From the NCBI RefSeq assembly GCF_003094615.1, contig NZ_QDKO01000009.1, positions 496,001 through 560,000 of the forward strand: DNA of 64,000 bases. The letters are read 5' to 3'. The stretch is from Caulobacter radicis (GTDB taxonomy: Bacteria; Pseudomonadota; Alphaproteobacteria; Caulobacterales; Caulobacteraceae). Below, piece after piece: positions 44,757 to 53,600 of the stretch; position 1 is the first letter of the stretch; each line of letters opens with the position of its first letter. The notes beneath the pieces were generated by a model, which searched no databases, was not told where the DNA came from, and worked only from the letters and a program-made list of their open reading frames with translations. Made by a program: the position numbers and the translations under genes.

Positions 44757-44809
44757 TCCTTGAGGCCCCACGGTTGCGCGCTTACTCGCGCCGAGCGACC
44801 TTGGGGGCC

Positions 44810-45184
44810 ATGGGCGTCTTTTTCAACCGCCGCTTGCTGCTGGCCGGGCTGCTGCTTTCAGGATGCGCGACCGTTCCGTCGCGCCCGCCGCGTCTGTTGC
44901 CGGGCGATCCGGAAAGGTTCGGTGAGCTCGAGCCGCTGACTTCCCTCAGAAGCGAGCACGAGGGCCTGGTGGTGGGCTTTCGGTCGCAAGGTTGCCTGCG
45001 CAAGGAGGACCTGCGGTTCTTCGTCGAGCAGAACGACGCGATACCCGACGTCGCCTTCGCGCGGCGGCGGCTGGAAACCTGCAAGGCGGCCGCGCCGGGC
45101 GAGGTGGAGATAAGGTTCGGCTGGGCGGAGCTGGGGATCGCGGCGGCGCCGGCGGTGCGGGTGCTCAATCCGGTGGGCCGCTGA
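44810..45184 (+). CDS. Two-cysteine lipoprotein, paralogue of 34670-35062
   Basis: This 124-residue protein has a lipoprotein signal (LLSGC, Cys19). Its mature region aligns with the product at 34670: LEPL, LVVGFRSQGCLRKEDLRFF, a second Cys in ETCKAAAPG, EIRFGWAELG and VRVLNPVG. The shared spacing and cysteines indicate one protein family, probably with an intramolecular disulfide. The function is unknown. It is convergent with an ExbD-like domain gene 6 bp away. Confidence 0.78.
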   Translation: MGVFFNRRLLLAGLLLSGCATVPSRPPRLLPGDPERFGELEPLTSLRSEHEGLVVGFRSQGCLRKEDLRFFVEQNDAIPDVAFARRRLETCKAAAPGEVEIRFGWAELGIAAAPAVRVLNPVGR

Positions 45185-45190
45185 GCCCCC

Positions 45191-45520
45191 TCACTTCGTC
45201 GCGATCGTAACCTTCGCGGGGAGCGGGCTTGCGGGGCTGGCGATAAGGCCGACCTTGTAGATGCCGCGATCCTGCAGCTGGCCCAGTACGCACATGACCT
45301 GGCTGTAGGCGGCGCCGGCGTCCGTCCTCAGCATGACCCGACCGTCGTCCTGGAGCGACAGCCAGGAGGCCGGCGCCTTGCAGGCGCTGGCGGCCGAGGT
45401 CAGGTCGGCGGGTTGCGCGGCGGCGGGGGCGCCAGCGAGGGCGGCGGCGGCGACAAAAGCGAGCAAGACAATCCTCCTGCGGTCGAACGCTATGTGGCGC
45501 GACTTGAGGTTGCGCGTCAA
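45191..45520 (-). CDS. Secreted ExbD-like periplasmic domain protein
   Basis: This 109-residue protein has one N-terminal hydrophobic segment (about 16-36, ending PAAAQ), likely a signal peptide, followed by a domain with VMLRTDAGAAYSQVMCVLGQ and LQDRGIYKVGLIASP. This aligns with the ExbD periplasmic strand-helix-strand FRADKTVDYETLMKVMDTLH and KIGLVGE. The helical anchor has no Asp. It may be a soluble relative of ExbD/TolR. It lies 6 bp from the lipoprotein on the opposite strand. Confidence 0.65.
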   Translation of the reverse strand: MTRNLKSRHIAFDRRRIVLLAFVAAAALAGAPAAAQPADLTSAASACKAPASWLSLQDDGRVMLRTDAGAAYSQVMCVLGQLQDRGIYKVGLIASPASPLPAKVTIATK

Positions 45521-45545
45521 CGCCCCCCTTCAGCCCTTCAGCCCT

Positions 45546-45965
45546 TCAGCCCTTCGGCGTGAAGCGCTCGACCATCCAGGGCAGCACGCGGGCGGGGCGC
45601 TTGGCGGCGATGTCGATCAGCACCCAGTCGGTGCGGCTCTGGGCGCACATCTCGCCGTCGGGGCCGTCGATGCGGACATAGCGCTCGAAGCGCGGCCCCT
45701 TCAGCTCGCCCACCCAGGTGTAGCCGGTAGCGATCTCGTGCGGCAGCAGCTCGCGGCGGTAGTCGATCTCGTGGCGGCGAGCGACCCAGCTCCAGGGAGC
45801 CCGTTCCTCTTCCGAGGCCCAGGCTTCCCAGTGCGCAATGGCCAGGTCCTGGGCCCAGCCCAGATAGACCACGTTGTTGACGTGGCCGTTGGCGTCGATG
45901 TCCGACGCCTTCGGCGCGAAGGTCAGGGGGAAGGCGTCGGCCGGCGGCGTGAAAAGCCGGCTCAA
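45546..45965 (-). CDS. Acyl-CoA thioesterase, 4HBT hotdog family
   Basis: This 139-residue hotdog-fold protein has [19 protein letters not shown] (22-40), the substrate and active-site helix motif of the 4-hydroxybenzoyl-CoA thioesterase family, and [15 protein letters not shown]. It hydrolyses acyl-CoA thioesters; the chain is unknown. Its ATG overlaps the grxD stop by 4 bases, so the two are coupled. Confidence 0.88.
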   Translation of the reverse strand: MSRLFTPPADAFPLTFAPKASDIDANGHVNNVVYLGWAQDLAIAHWEAWASEEERAPWSWVARRHEIDYRRELLPHEIATGYTWVGELKGPRFERYVRIDGPDGEMCAQSRTDWVLIDIAAKRPARVLPWMVERFTPKG

Positions 45966-46303
45966 GCTTGGATGACGCCCTGCTCGATAAGGAACGACTT
46001 CAGCTCGCCCGACTGGAACATCTCGCGGACGATGTCGCTGCCGCCGACGAACTCGCCCTTCACGTAGAGCTGGGGAATGGTCGGCCAGTCGGTGAAGGTC
46101 TTGATGCCCTGGCGCAGCTCGTCGTCCTGCAGGACGTCGACGCCGACGAACTCGACGCCCAGGTGGTCGAGGATCTGCACAGCCACCGACGAGAAGCCGC
46201 AGCGCGGCTGGTCGGGCACGCCCTTCATGAACAGCACGACGGGGTGTTCGGCCACCGTCTTGGCGATGAATTCGAGGGCGGGGGAGGCGGCGACTTCGGT
46301 CAT
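45962..46303 (-). CDS. grxD: Monothiol glutaredoxin Grx4 type
   Basis: This 113-residue protein has the CGFS active site (Cys35), [21 protein letters not shown], and [20 protein letters not shown] for glutathione and cluster binding. Grx4 proteins carry [2Fe-2S] clusters, often with BolA. Here bolA lies upstream in the same strand, separated by an aldo/keto reductase, and the thioesterase overlaps downstream. Confidence 0.95.
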   Translation of the reverse strand: MTEVAASPALEFIAKTVAEHPVVLFMKGVPDQPRCGFSSVAVQILDHLGVEFVGVDVLQDDELRQGIKTFTDWPTIPQLYVKGEFVGGSDIVREMFQSGELKSFLIEQGVIQA

Positions 46304-46356
46304 GGGGAGGAATTCCTTGGCGGTAACCCTTCAGCTAGGCGCCGGAAGGCCCCCGG

Positions 46357-47247
46357 TCAAGCGCGGCGCTTGGTTCCGGCGGCCTGTTCGGCCGAAAACC
46401 GCGCCATCTCGATCTGGGCGGCGCAGCCGGTCGGCAGGTCGCGCTCGACCACGGCGGCCAGGGCCTCGAGCTTGTCGCGCTTGGTGGTGATGATCTGCAC
46501 CGTGGCCAGCGAGGGCTCGGTCAGGGCGTAGCCGAGGCAAAGCTCCTGGCCGGTCCAGCCGGTGGTGTTGTCGAGGAAGTCGTAGCCGCCGAGGTTGGTC
46601 AGCGGGTCGGTGCGGCGGCGCCACAGCGACGGCTTCTTGAAGATCGGCTTGGCCTCGCGCTCGCGGATGCTCTGCGGCCAGAAGTCCTCGCCGATCACGG
46701 CCACGTCGTGGGCCATGGCGTTGCGGATGCGGTGGCGGTCGGCCCAGCCGGACGACAGGTTGAACGGCGCGGCCAGGGCGTCGAACACACCGCCGGCCAG
46801 GTGCCGGTCCTGGCTCTCGCCGCGGCTGGCCAGGCCCAGAGAGCGGATCAGGCCCGACTGGCGCAGGCCCATCAGCGCGGCCATGGCCGTCGGCGGGAAG
46901 GCCGAGCCCGGGTCGTCGACCGTGATGAGGTCCACATAGGACAGGCCGCAGCGCTCGACGGCGGTGTCCACCAGGTCGTGGATCGCCTGGGCGCTGAGTA
47001 GCTCGCCGCCGCTGCGCAGGCGCCAGCCGACGAACAGCAGACGCCGCTCGATCGTGGTCAGCGACTCGCCCACGCCCTCCAGCAGGGCGTTGGACGAGCC
47101 GTGGACCTCGAAGCTGTTGATGCCCGCTTCCAGGGCCGTGAAGATCAGGTTGCGCCAGTCCTTGCCGCTCATGCGCGGGTGGTCGGCGAGCCGCAGCGTC
47201 ACCGCCGAGATCGCCATGCCCGCCTTGCCGAAAGGACGATAGCGCAA
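46357..47247 (-). CDS. Aldo/keto reductase family protein
   Basis: This 296-residue protein begins MRYRPFGKAGMAISAVTLRL, as in aldo/keto reductases with the (beta/alpha)8 barrel. YVDLITVDDPGSAFP and GLASRGESQDRHL occupy barrel positions. The usual catalytic Asp-Tyr-Lys-His tetrad is not obvious: NSFEVHGSSNALLEGVGE replaces the D-x4-Y region, so activity is uncertain. It lies 6 bp after bolA and 53 bp before grxD. Confidence 0.75.
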   Translation of the reverse strand: MRYRPFGKAGMAISAVTLRLADHPRMSGKDWRNLIFTALEAGINSFEVHGSSNALLEGVGESLTTIERRLLFVGWRLRSGGELLSAQAIHDLVDTAVERCGLSYVDLITVDDPGSAFPPTAMAALMGLRQSGLIRSLGLASRGESQDRHLAGGVFDALAAPFNLSSGWADRHRIRNAMAHDVAVIGEDFWPQSIREREAKPIFKKPSLWRRRTDPLTNLGGYDFLDNTTGWTGQELCLGYALTEPSLATVQIITTKRDKLEALAAVVERDLPTGCAAQIEMARFSAEQAAGTKRRA

Positions 47248-47253
47248 GGTGCG

Positions 47254-47490
47254 TTACTCCGCCGGAGCCGCGGTTTCGAGCGCCAGGGCGTGCAGCTCGC
47301 CGCCCAGCACGTCGGCCAGGGCGCGGTTGACCATCTGGTGCTGCTTGACGCGGGTCAGGCCGCGGAAGGCGGGCGAGACGATGCGCGCCTTGTAGTGATC
47401 GCCGTCGCCGGCCAGGTCGGTCAGCACGATCTCGGAATCCGGAAAGGCCGCGTTCAGGCGGGCTTCGAGCACGTCGGGCGACATGGGCAT
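47254..47490 (-). CDS. bolA: BolA family protein
   Basis: This 78-residue protein has the KH-like fold with DGDHYKARIVSPAFRGLTRVK and QHQMVNRALAD, including the conserved His that helps bind [2Fe-2S] with monothiol glutaredoxin. It leads the bolA-AKR-grxD-thioesterase unit and probably partners GrxD in iron-sulfur sensing. Confidence 0.92.
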   Translation of the reverse strand: MPMSPDVLEARLNAAFPDSEIVLTDLAGDGDHYKARIVSPAFRGLTRVKQHQMVNRALADVLGGELHALALETAAPAE

Positions 47491-47679
47491 GGGCGGATTC
47501 TCCGATCCTCGAAGGGGCTGTATGCCCCGTAAACCTTAAGATCGCGCATATGGCGGGCGTCGCGCCCGGAAGCAATCGTCGAGAGGCGGCGTGGTTGCGC
47601 AGGCAACGGCGTGGTGATCAAAACAGGCCAAGCCACGTTCCGTGACGGCGCAGACCGTGCGCGTGGGTAGGGAGTTCCG

Positions 47680-48597
47680 ATGCGTTCGACGTTCGCGGCC
47701 AGCCTTCTGGCGACTTTTCTGACCAGCCTCGCCGCGCCCGCCCTGGCCGGTCCCGGCGACCAGGCCCTCGACGACGTGAAGATTCTGTCGGCCGACGCCA
47801 TGCAGGGCCGCGCGCCGGGCACGCCGGGCTCGCAGCTGGCGCGGACCTACATCCTCGAACGCTTCAAGGGCATCGGCCTTGCGCCCATCGGCGAGGGCTT
47901 CGAGCAGCCGTTCCGCTTCACTCGCAAGGACGGCACGACGATCACCGGCGTCAACCTGGTGGCTCGCATCAAGGGGACGGCGCCCGACGGCAAGGCCCTG
48001 GTGGTCACCGCCCATTACGACCATGTCGGCGTGAAGAACGGCCAAGTCTACAACGGCGCCGACGACAACGCCTCGGGCGTGGCGGGCCTGCTGGCGGTGG
48101 CCGAGGCGTTCAGGGCCGATCCGCCCAAGCATGACGTGCTGATCGTGGCGCTCGACGCCGAGGAGGGCGGCCTGCGCGGCGCCAAGGCCTTCGTCGCACA
48201 GCCGCCGATCCCGCTGTCGGCCATCGGCCTGAACGTCAATTTCGACATGCTCAGCAAGAACGCCAAGGGCGAGCTCTACGCCGCCGGCGCTTCGCCGCAA
48301 CCGGCCCTCAAGCCGATCCTCGAAGCCGTGGCCAAGACCGCGCCGGTCAGGCTGAAGCTCGGCCACGACACCGACGCCGACGGCAAGGACAACAACTGGA
48401 CCAGCCAGTCCGACCACGGCGCCTTCGCCGAGAAGGGCGTGCCATGGGTCTATTTCGGGGTCGAGGACCACCCCGAATATCACCAGCCCACCGACGACTT
48501 CGAGACCATCCCTCAGCCCTTCTTCAAGGCCTCGGTGGCGACCGTCGTCCTGGCGACGCGGGCGTTCGACGAGCGGCTGGAGGAAGTGGGGCGTTAG
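47680..48597 (+). CDS. M28 family zinc aminopeptidase, secreted
   Basis: This 305-residue peptidase has a signal peptide (1-23, ending ALAG). Metal ligands occur in AHYDHVG (111-117), NGADDNASGV (125-134) and LDAEEGG (158-164); SDHGAF and EDHPEYHQPTDD supply later ligands. Such enzymes cleave N-terminal amino acids in the periplasm. GGGAG precedes the ATG. No operon partner. Confidence 0.9.
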   Translation: MRSTFAASLLATFLTSLAAPALAGPGDQALDDVKILSADAMQGRAPGTPGSQLARTYILERFKGIGLAPIGEGFEQPFRFTRKDGTTITGVNLVARIKGTAPDGKALVVTAHYDHVGVKNGQVYNGADDNASGVAGLLAVAEAFRADPPKHDVLIVALDAEEGGLRGAKAFVAQPPIPLSAIGLNVNFDMLSKNAKGELYAAGASPQPALKPILEAVAKTAPVRLKLGHDTDADGKDNNWTSQSDHGAFAEKGVPWVYFGVEDHPEYHQPTDDFETIPQPFFKASVATVVLATRAFDERLEEVGR

Positions 48598-48659
48598 GGC
48601 GGCTCGATCCTGGGATAGCGGACGGCTGAAAACGTCCCCACTCCGGCCCGTCCTCCCAG

Positions 48660-48790
48660 ATGCTCCCCCTGAAGGGGGAGCTGTCGCGGAGCGACTGAGG
48701 GGGAAGGGATTGCTGATTTGGGGGATGCACTGACCTCATCAGGACCTTCCCCCTCCGGCCCTCTGGGCCACCTCCCCCTTCAGGGGGAGG
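48660..48790. repeat. REP-like element, family A (inverted copy)
   Basis: The gap 48598-48796 holds CTCCCCCT-GA-AGGGGGAG (48663-48680), GTCGC-GGA-GCGAC (48683-48695), GGCCC-TCT-GGGCC (48758-48770) and CCTCCCCCT-TC-AGGGGGAGG (48771-48790). On the minus strand the module order equals that of 30453-30577. Non-coding. Confidence 0.75.
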
Positions 48791-48796
48791 ATCTTC

Positions 48797-48988
48797 TCAC
48801 TCCGCCTCGTCGTTGGCGGCTTCGACCTCGACGCCGAACACCTCGTCGATGATCTCCATGATCTCCTCGAGGTCGTCGAGCGTGACCTTGACGCGCATGG
48901 TCTGGTCGTCGTCGGCGGTGAGCGTCAGGAAGATGCCGTGCTCGGTCTCTTCCAGGATGAACTCGTCGAGATTGGCGATGACGGCCAT
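48797..48988 (-). CDS. Small acidic conserved hypothetical protein
   Basis: This 63-residue protein is strongly acidic (LDEFILEETEHGIFLTLTAD, LDDLEEIMEIIDEVFGVEVE) with no signal or membrane segment. GGGAGGCGC precedes the ATG at 48988, supporting translation. The function is unknown; the composition suggests a compact alpha/beta domain. Confidence 0.68.
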   Translation of the reverse strand: MAVIANLDEFILEETEHGIFLTLTADDDQTMRVKVTLDDLEEIMEIIDEVFGVEVEAANDEAE

Positions 48989-49069
48989 GTTGCGCCTCCC
49001 GGGCTTCATAAGGGGGAGCGGCCGGCGGCGGCTTTCGTTCCGCGATCTTGCCGCCGCCGACACAGGGCT

Positions 49070-49867
49070 TCAGGCCACGCCGTAGCGGGGCGCGGGCCGG
49101 TCGCGCGACAGGTTGGGCGCCAGGTTCAACCGGGCCGCGTCATAGGCGGCGAAGTCGCCCGCCTCGGGCAGGGAGGGGATGGTCACCAGCTCGTCCTGGT
49201 CGAAGCCGGCCAGGGCCGCGTCGACGAGGTCGCCCACCTCCATCACCGTCGACGGATCCAGCGCGTCGACGCTGCCGCCCGAGCGGTCCCAGATCTCGGT
49301 GCGGGTGGCGCCGGGCAGCACCGCCTGCAGCTTGATCGCTTCGGGCAGCTGGCTGCGCAGCCCTTGGGTGAAGTAGGTCACATAGGCCTTGGTCGCGCCG
49401 TAGACCGGCGAGCGGAACTCGGGCAGCAGCCCCACCACCGACGAGATGTTGACGATGGCGCCGCGGCCGCGAGCGTTGAAGGCGCCGGCCGCCGCGTGGG
49501 CCAGGCGCGTCACCGACACCACGTTCAGCTGGATCAGGTTGTCGACCTTGTCGACGTCCTGGTCGACGAAGTCGCCGCCCAGCGCCGCGCCGGCGTTGTT
49601 GATCAGGATGTCGATGCTCGCGTCGTCGCGCAGGCGGGCCTCGACGCGGGACAGGTCGACGGCGTTGGTCAGGTCGGCCTGGAGGATGTCGACCTTGACG
49701 CCGGTCTCGCCGCGCAGGCGTTCGGCGAGGGCGGCCAGGCGCGCCGCGTCGCGGGCGACCAGCACCAGGTCGTGGCCGCGCCGGGCCAGGCGGTCGGCAT
49801 AGGTGGCGCCGATGCCGGTGGAGGCGCCGGTGACCAGGGCCGCGCCGGGAAACTGCTTCTTGCTCAT
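49070..49867 (-). CDS. Short-chain dehydrogenase/reductase
   Basis: This 265-residue SDR has the Rossmann motif TGASTGIG (13-20), NNAGA, Ser in NISSVVG and the catalytic Tyr-x3-Lys in YGATKAYV. It reduces or oxidises a carbonyl substrate with NAD(P)H. It is divergent from the HxlR gene across a 125-bp gap holding inverted and direct repeats, so it may be HxlR-controlled. Confidence 0.92.
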   Translation of the reverse strand: MSKKQFPGAALVTGASTGIGATYADRLARRGHDLVLVARDAARLAALAERLRGETGVKVDILQADLTNAVDLSRVEARLRDDASIDILINNAGAALGGDFVDQDVDKVDNLIQLNVVSVTRLAHAAAGAFNARGRGAIVNISSVVGLLPEFRSPVYGATKAYVTYFTQGLRSQLPEAIKLQAVLPGATRTEIWDRSGGSVDALDPSTVMEVGDLVDAALAGFDQDELVTIPSLPEAGDFAAYDAARLNLAPNLSRDRPAPRYGVA

Positions 49868-49913
49868 GTCTCGATCCCCTCGGGATGCTGGCCGCCACGC
49901 TCGTCGCGGCGGG

Positions 49914-49955
49914 GTGACTTGCAGATGGCTAGTGACTTTCGAATTGCAAGTGACT
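49914..49955. promoter_or_regulatory. Candidate HxlR operator between SDR and HxlR genes
   Basis: ACTTGCA (49917-49923) and TGCAAGT (49945-49951) form a perfect 7-bp inverted repeat. In addition GTGACT occurs at 49914, 49932 and 49950, exactly 18 bp apart. The repeats lie in the divergent promoter region. Confidence 0.45.
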
Positions 49956-49992
49956 GGCTTTCATTTTGCTATCGACCGCCTATCTTCATCTC

Positions 49993-50493
49993 ATGACCAC
50001 GCGCGCCTTCGATCCCGGACAGTGCCCCGTCGGCCGCACGCTCGAACGCGTCGGCGACACCTGGAGCCTGATGATCCTGCGGGACGCCCTGCAGGGGCTG
50101 ACCCGTTTCGACGCGTTCGAGAAGAGCCTCGGCGTGGCCCCCAACATCCTCACCAAGCGCCTGGCCGGACTAGTACAATCCGGCTTTCTCGAGCGGCGGC
50201 CCTATCAGGAGCGGCCGGTGCGCCACGAATACGTGCCGACGGCGCGGGGGCGGGACTTCGCGCCGGTGCTGACCGCGCTGCTGGCCTTCGGCAACCGCCA
50301 CTTCGCGCAAGAGGGGATCGCCGGCCAGCTGGTCGACGTGGCCACGGGCGAGGCGGCGCAGCCGATCATGGTCGACGCCCGCAGCGGCCGGCCGATCGAT
50401 GGCGAGGCCTTCACCTACGCGGCCGGCCCCGCCGCCGGCGAGGTGGTGCGCAACCGCGCAGCCCTGATCGAGGCCCGACGCGGGCGCGGTTGA
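49993..50493 (+). CDS. HxlR family transcriptional regulator
   Basis: This 166-residue regulator has the HxlR winged helix: CPVGRTLERVGDTWSLMILR, FDAFEKSLGVAPNILTKRL and the wing YQERPVRHEYVPTARG. A C-terminal extension of about 60 residues is present. HxlR proteins sense redox or aldehyde stress in several bacteria. It is divergent from the SDR and lies upstream of the RND operon (118-bp gap). Confidence 0.92.
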   Translation: MTTRAFDPGQCPVGRTLERVGDTWSLMILRDALQGLTRFDAFEKSLGVAPNILTKRLAGLVQSGFLERRPYQERPVRHEYVPTARGRDFAPVLTALLAFGNRHFAQEGIAGQLVDVATGEAAQPIMVDARSGRPIDGEAFTYAAGPAAGEVVRNRAALIEARRGRG

Positions 50494-50611
50494 GGCGATC
50501 GCGGCCAAGGTTGTCCACCGTTGCTGACCGCCTTGTCAGGCGGGCGTCAGCCTGACGACCCGATGGCGCCGCTACATCCGTCGCAACCTCTCCGGAACGA
50601 CGGATTTCTCG

Positions 50612-53600
50612 ATGATCTCGCTTGTGCGGACCGCTTTGGCGCGTCCCTACACCTTCGTCGTCATGGCCGCGATGATCCTCATCGTGGGCGTGCTGGCCAT
50701 TCTGCGCACGCCCACCGACATCTTTCCGGAGATCCGCGTCCCCGTCGTGGCGGTGGCCTTCACCTATAACGGCCTGTCGCCGGAAGACATGTCGGGCCGG
50801 ATCCTGACGCCCTACCAGCGGGCCCTGACCACCACGGTCAACGACATCGAGCACATCGAGGCCACCTCGCTGCAGGGCATCGGGGTGGTGAAGGTCTATT
50901 TCCAGCCCGGCGCCGACATCCGCCTGGCCAACGCCCAGATCACCGCCGTCTCCCAGACCCTGCTGCGCCAGATGCCGACCGGCACCACCCCGCCGCTGGT
51001 GCTGAACTACAACGCCTCGACCGTGCCGATCGTGCAGCTGGCGCTGTCGGGTCAGGGCATGAGCGAGCAGCAGCTGTTCGACTACGGCGTCAACTTCATC
51101 CGCACGCGCCTGGTCACCGTACCCGGCGCGGCCGTGCCGTTCCCGTTCGGCGGCAAGACCCGCCAGATCCAGGTCGACATCGATCCGCAGGCCCTGCTGT
51201 CCAAGGGGCTGTCGGCCACCGACGTCGGCGCGGCCATCGCGGCCCAGACCCAGATCACGCCCGCCGGCTTCGTCAAGATCGGCGAGTTCCAGTATTCCCT
51301 GCGGCTCAACAACGCCCCGGGCTCGGTCGACGAGCTGAACGCCCTGCCGGTGCGCACGGTCAACGGCGCCACTATCCGCCTGGGCGACGTCGCCCACGTC
51401 CGCGACGGCTCGGCCCCGCAGCAGAACGTCGTCCACGTGGACGGCCAGCGCTCGGTGCTGATGACGGTGCTGAAGTCGGGCGCGACCTCGACCATCGCCA
51501 TCGTCGACGGCATCAAGGGCGCGCTGCCCGAGCTGAAGGCCCAGCTGCCGGCCGAACTGTCGATCACGCCGCTGAACGACCAGTCGACCTTCGTGAAGGC
51601 CGCCGTCGAGGGCGTGGTGCACGAGGGCGCGCTGGCCGCGGTGCTGACCTCGCTGATGATCCTGCTGTTCCTGGGCAGCTGGCGCTCGACGGTGATCATC
51701 GCCGTGTCGATCCCGCTGGCCGTGCTGGCGGCGGTGGCGGCCCTGGCCGCCTTCGGCCAGACCCTCAACGTCATGACCCTGGGCGGCCTGGCCCTGGCCG
51801 TCGGCATCCTGGTCGACGACGCCACGGTGACCATCGAGAACATCAATTGGCACCTGGAGCACGGCAAGGACGTCAAGACGGCGATCCTCGACGGCGCGGC
51901 CCAGATCGTCACGCCGGCCTTCGTCTCCCTGCTCTGCATCTGCATCGTCTTCGTGCCGATGTTCTTCCTGCCGGGCGTGTCGGGCTTCCTGTTCGTGCCG
52001 ATGGCCATGTCGGTCGTCTTCGCGATGATCGCCTCGTTCCTGCTGTCGCGGACCCTGGTGCCGACCATGGCGGCCTTCCTGCTGAAGCCGCACGCGCCGC
52101 ACGACCAGGAGGCGCCGTCCAGGAACCGCCTCGTGCGCTTCCAGCGCGGCTTCGAGCGGGCGTTCGCCAAGGTGCGCGACGCCTATGCCGGTCTGCTGGG
52201 CTTTGCGCTCGGCGCGCGCGGCAAGTTCGTCGCCGGCTTCCTGGCCTTCGCGGTGCTGAGCCTGGCGCTGGTTCCGTTCCTGGGCCGGAACTTCTTCCCG
52301 GCCGTGGACTCCGGCTCGATCGCCATGCACGTCCGCGCGCCCAGCGGCTATCGGGTGGAGGAGTCGGCGGCGCTGTTCGACCGCATCCAGCGCCAGGTGC
52401 GCACGATCATTCCGAACGCCGAGATCGAGACGATCGTCGACAACATCGGCCTGTCCACCAGCGGCATCAACGTCGCCTACAACGCCTCGGGCACCATCGG
52501 CCCGATGGACGGCGACATCCTGATCAGCCTGAAGAAAGGCCACAAGCCGACCGACGACTACGTCAAGGCGCTGCGCCAGGAACTGCCCAAGGCCTTCCCG
52601 ACCGCGACCTTCTCGTTCCTGCCGGCCGACGTCACCAGCCAGATCCTGAACTTCGGCAGCCCCGCGCCGATCGACATCCAGGTGGCCGGCGGGGATGCGG
52701 CGACCAACCAGGCCTACGCCCAGAAGATCCTGCGGGCGATCCGCGGCGTCGAGGGCATCGCCGACGTGCGCATCCAGCAGCCCACCGGCTCGCCGCAGCT
52801 GCGCTTCGACGCCGACCGCACGCGCATCCACGCCCTGGGCCTGGACGAGCGCGACGTCACCGCCAGCCTGGCCGGGGCCGTGGCCGGCAGCGGCCAGACC
52901 GCGCCGGTGTTCTGGCTGAACCCGCAGAACGGGGTGTCCTATCCGATCGTCGCCCAGACGCCGGAGTACCTGATCGACAGCTTCGAGAAGCTGGGCGCCA
53001 TCCCGGTCACCGGCAGCCGCGTGCCGAACGAGGCGCCGCAGGTGCTGGGCGGCCTGGGCGCGCTGAGCCGCGGGACGACCGCCGCCGTGGTCTCGCAATA
53101 CAACATCCAGCCGATGGTCAACGTCTATGCGGCCACCCAAGGCCGCGACCTGGGCGGCGTGGCCACCGACGTCCAGAAGGTTCTCAAGAACCTGGAGAAG
53201 GACAAGCCGGCCAAGGTGCGCGTCACCCTGCGCGGCCAGTACCAGACCATGAACACCGCCTTCTCCGGCATGGGCTGGGGCCTGCTCGGCGCGGTGGTGA
53301 TGATCTACCTGCTGATCGTCATCAACTTCCAGTCCTGGCTGGACCCGTTCGTGATCATCTCGGCCCTGCCGGCCGCCCTGGCCGGCATCGCCTGGATGCT
53401 GTTCGCCACCGGCACGCCGCTGTCGGTGCCGGCCTTGACCGGCGCGATCATGTGCATGGGCGTAGCCACGGCCAACTCGATCCTGGTGGTCAGCTTCGCC
53501 CGCGAGCGGCTGGCGGCCACCGGCGACGCCGTGCAGGCCGCGTTCGAGGCCGGGGTCACCCGCTTCCGCCCGGTGCTGATGACCGCCCTGGCCATGATCA

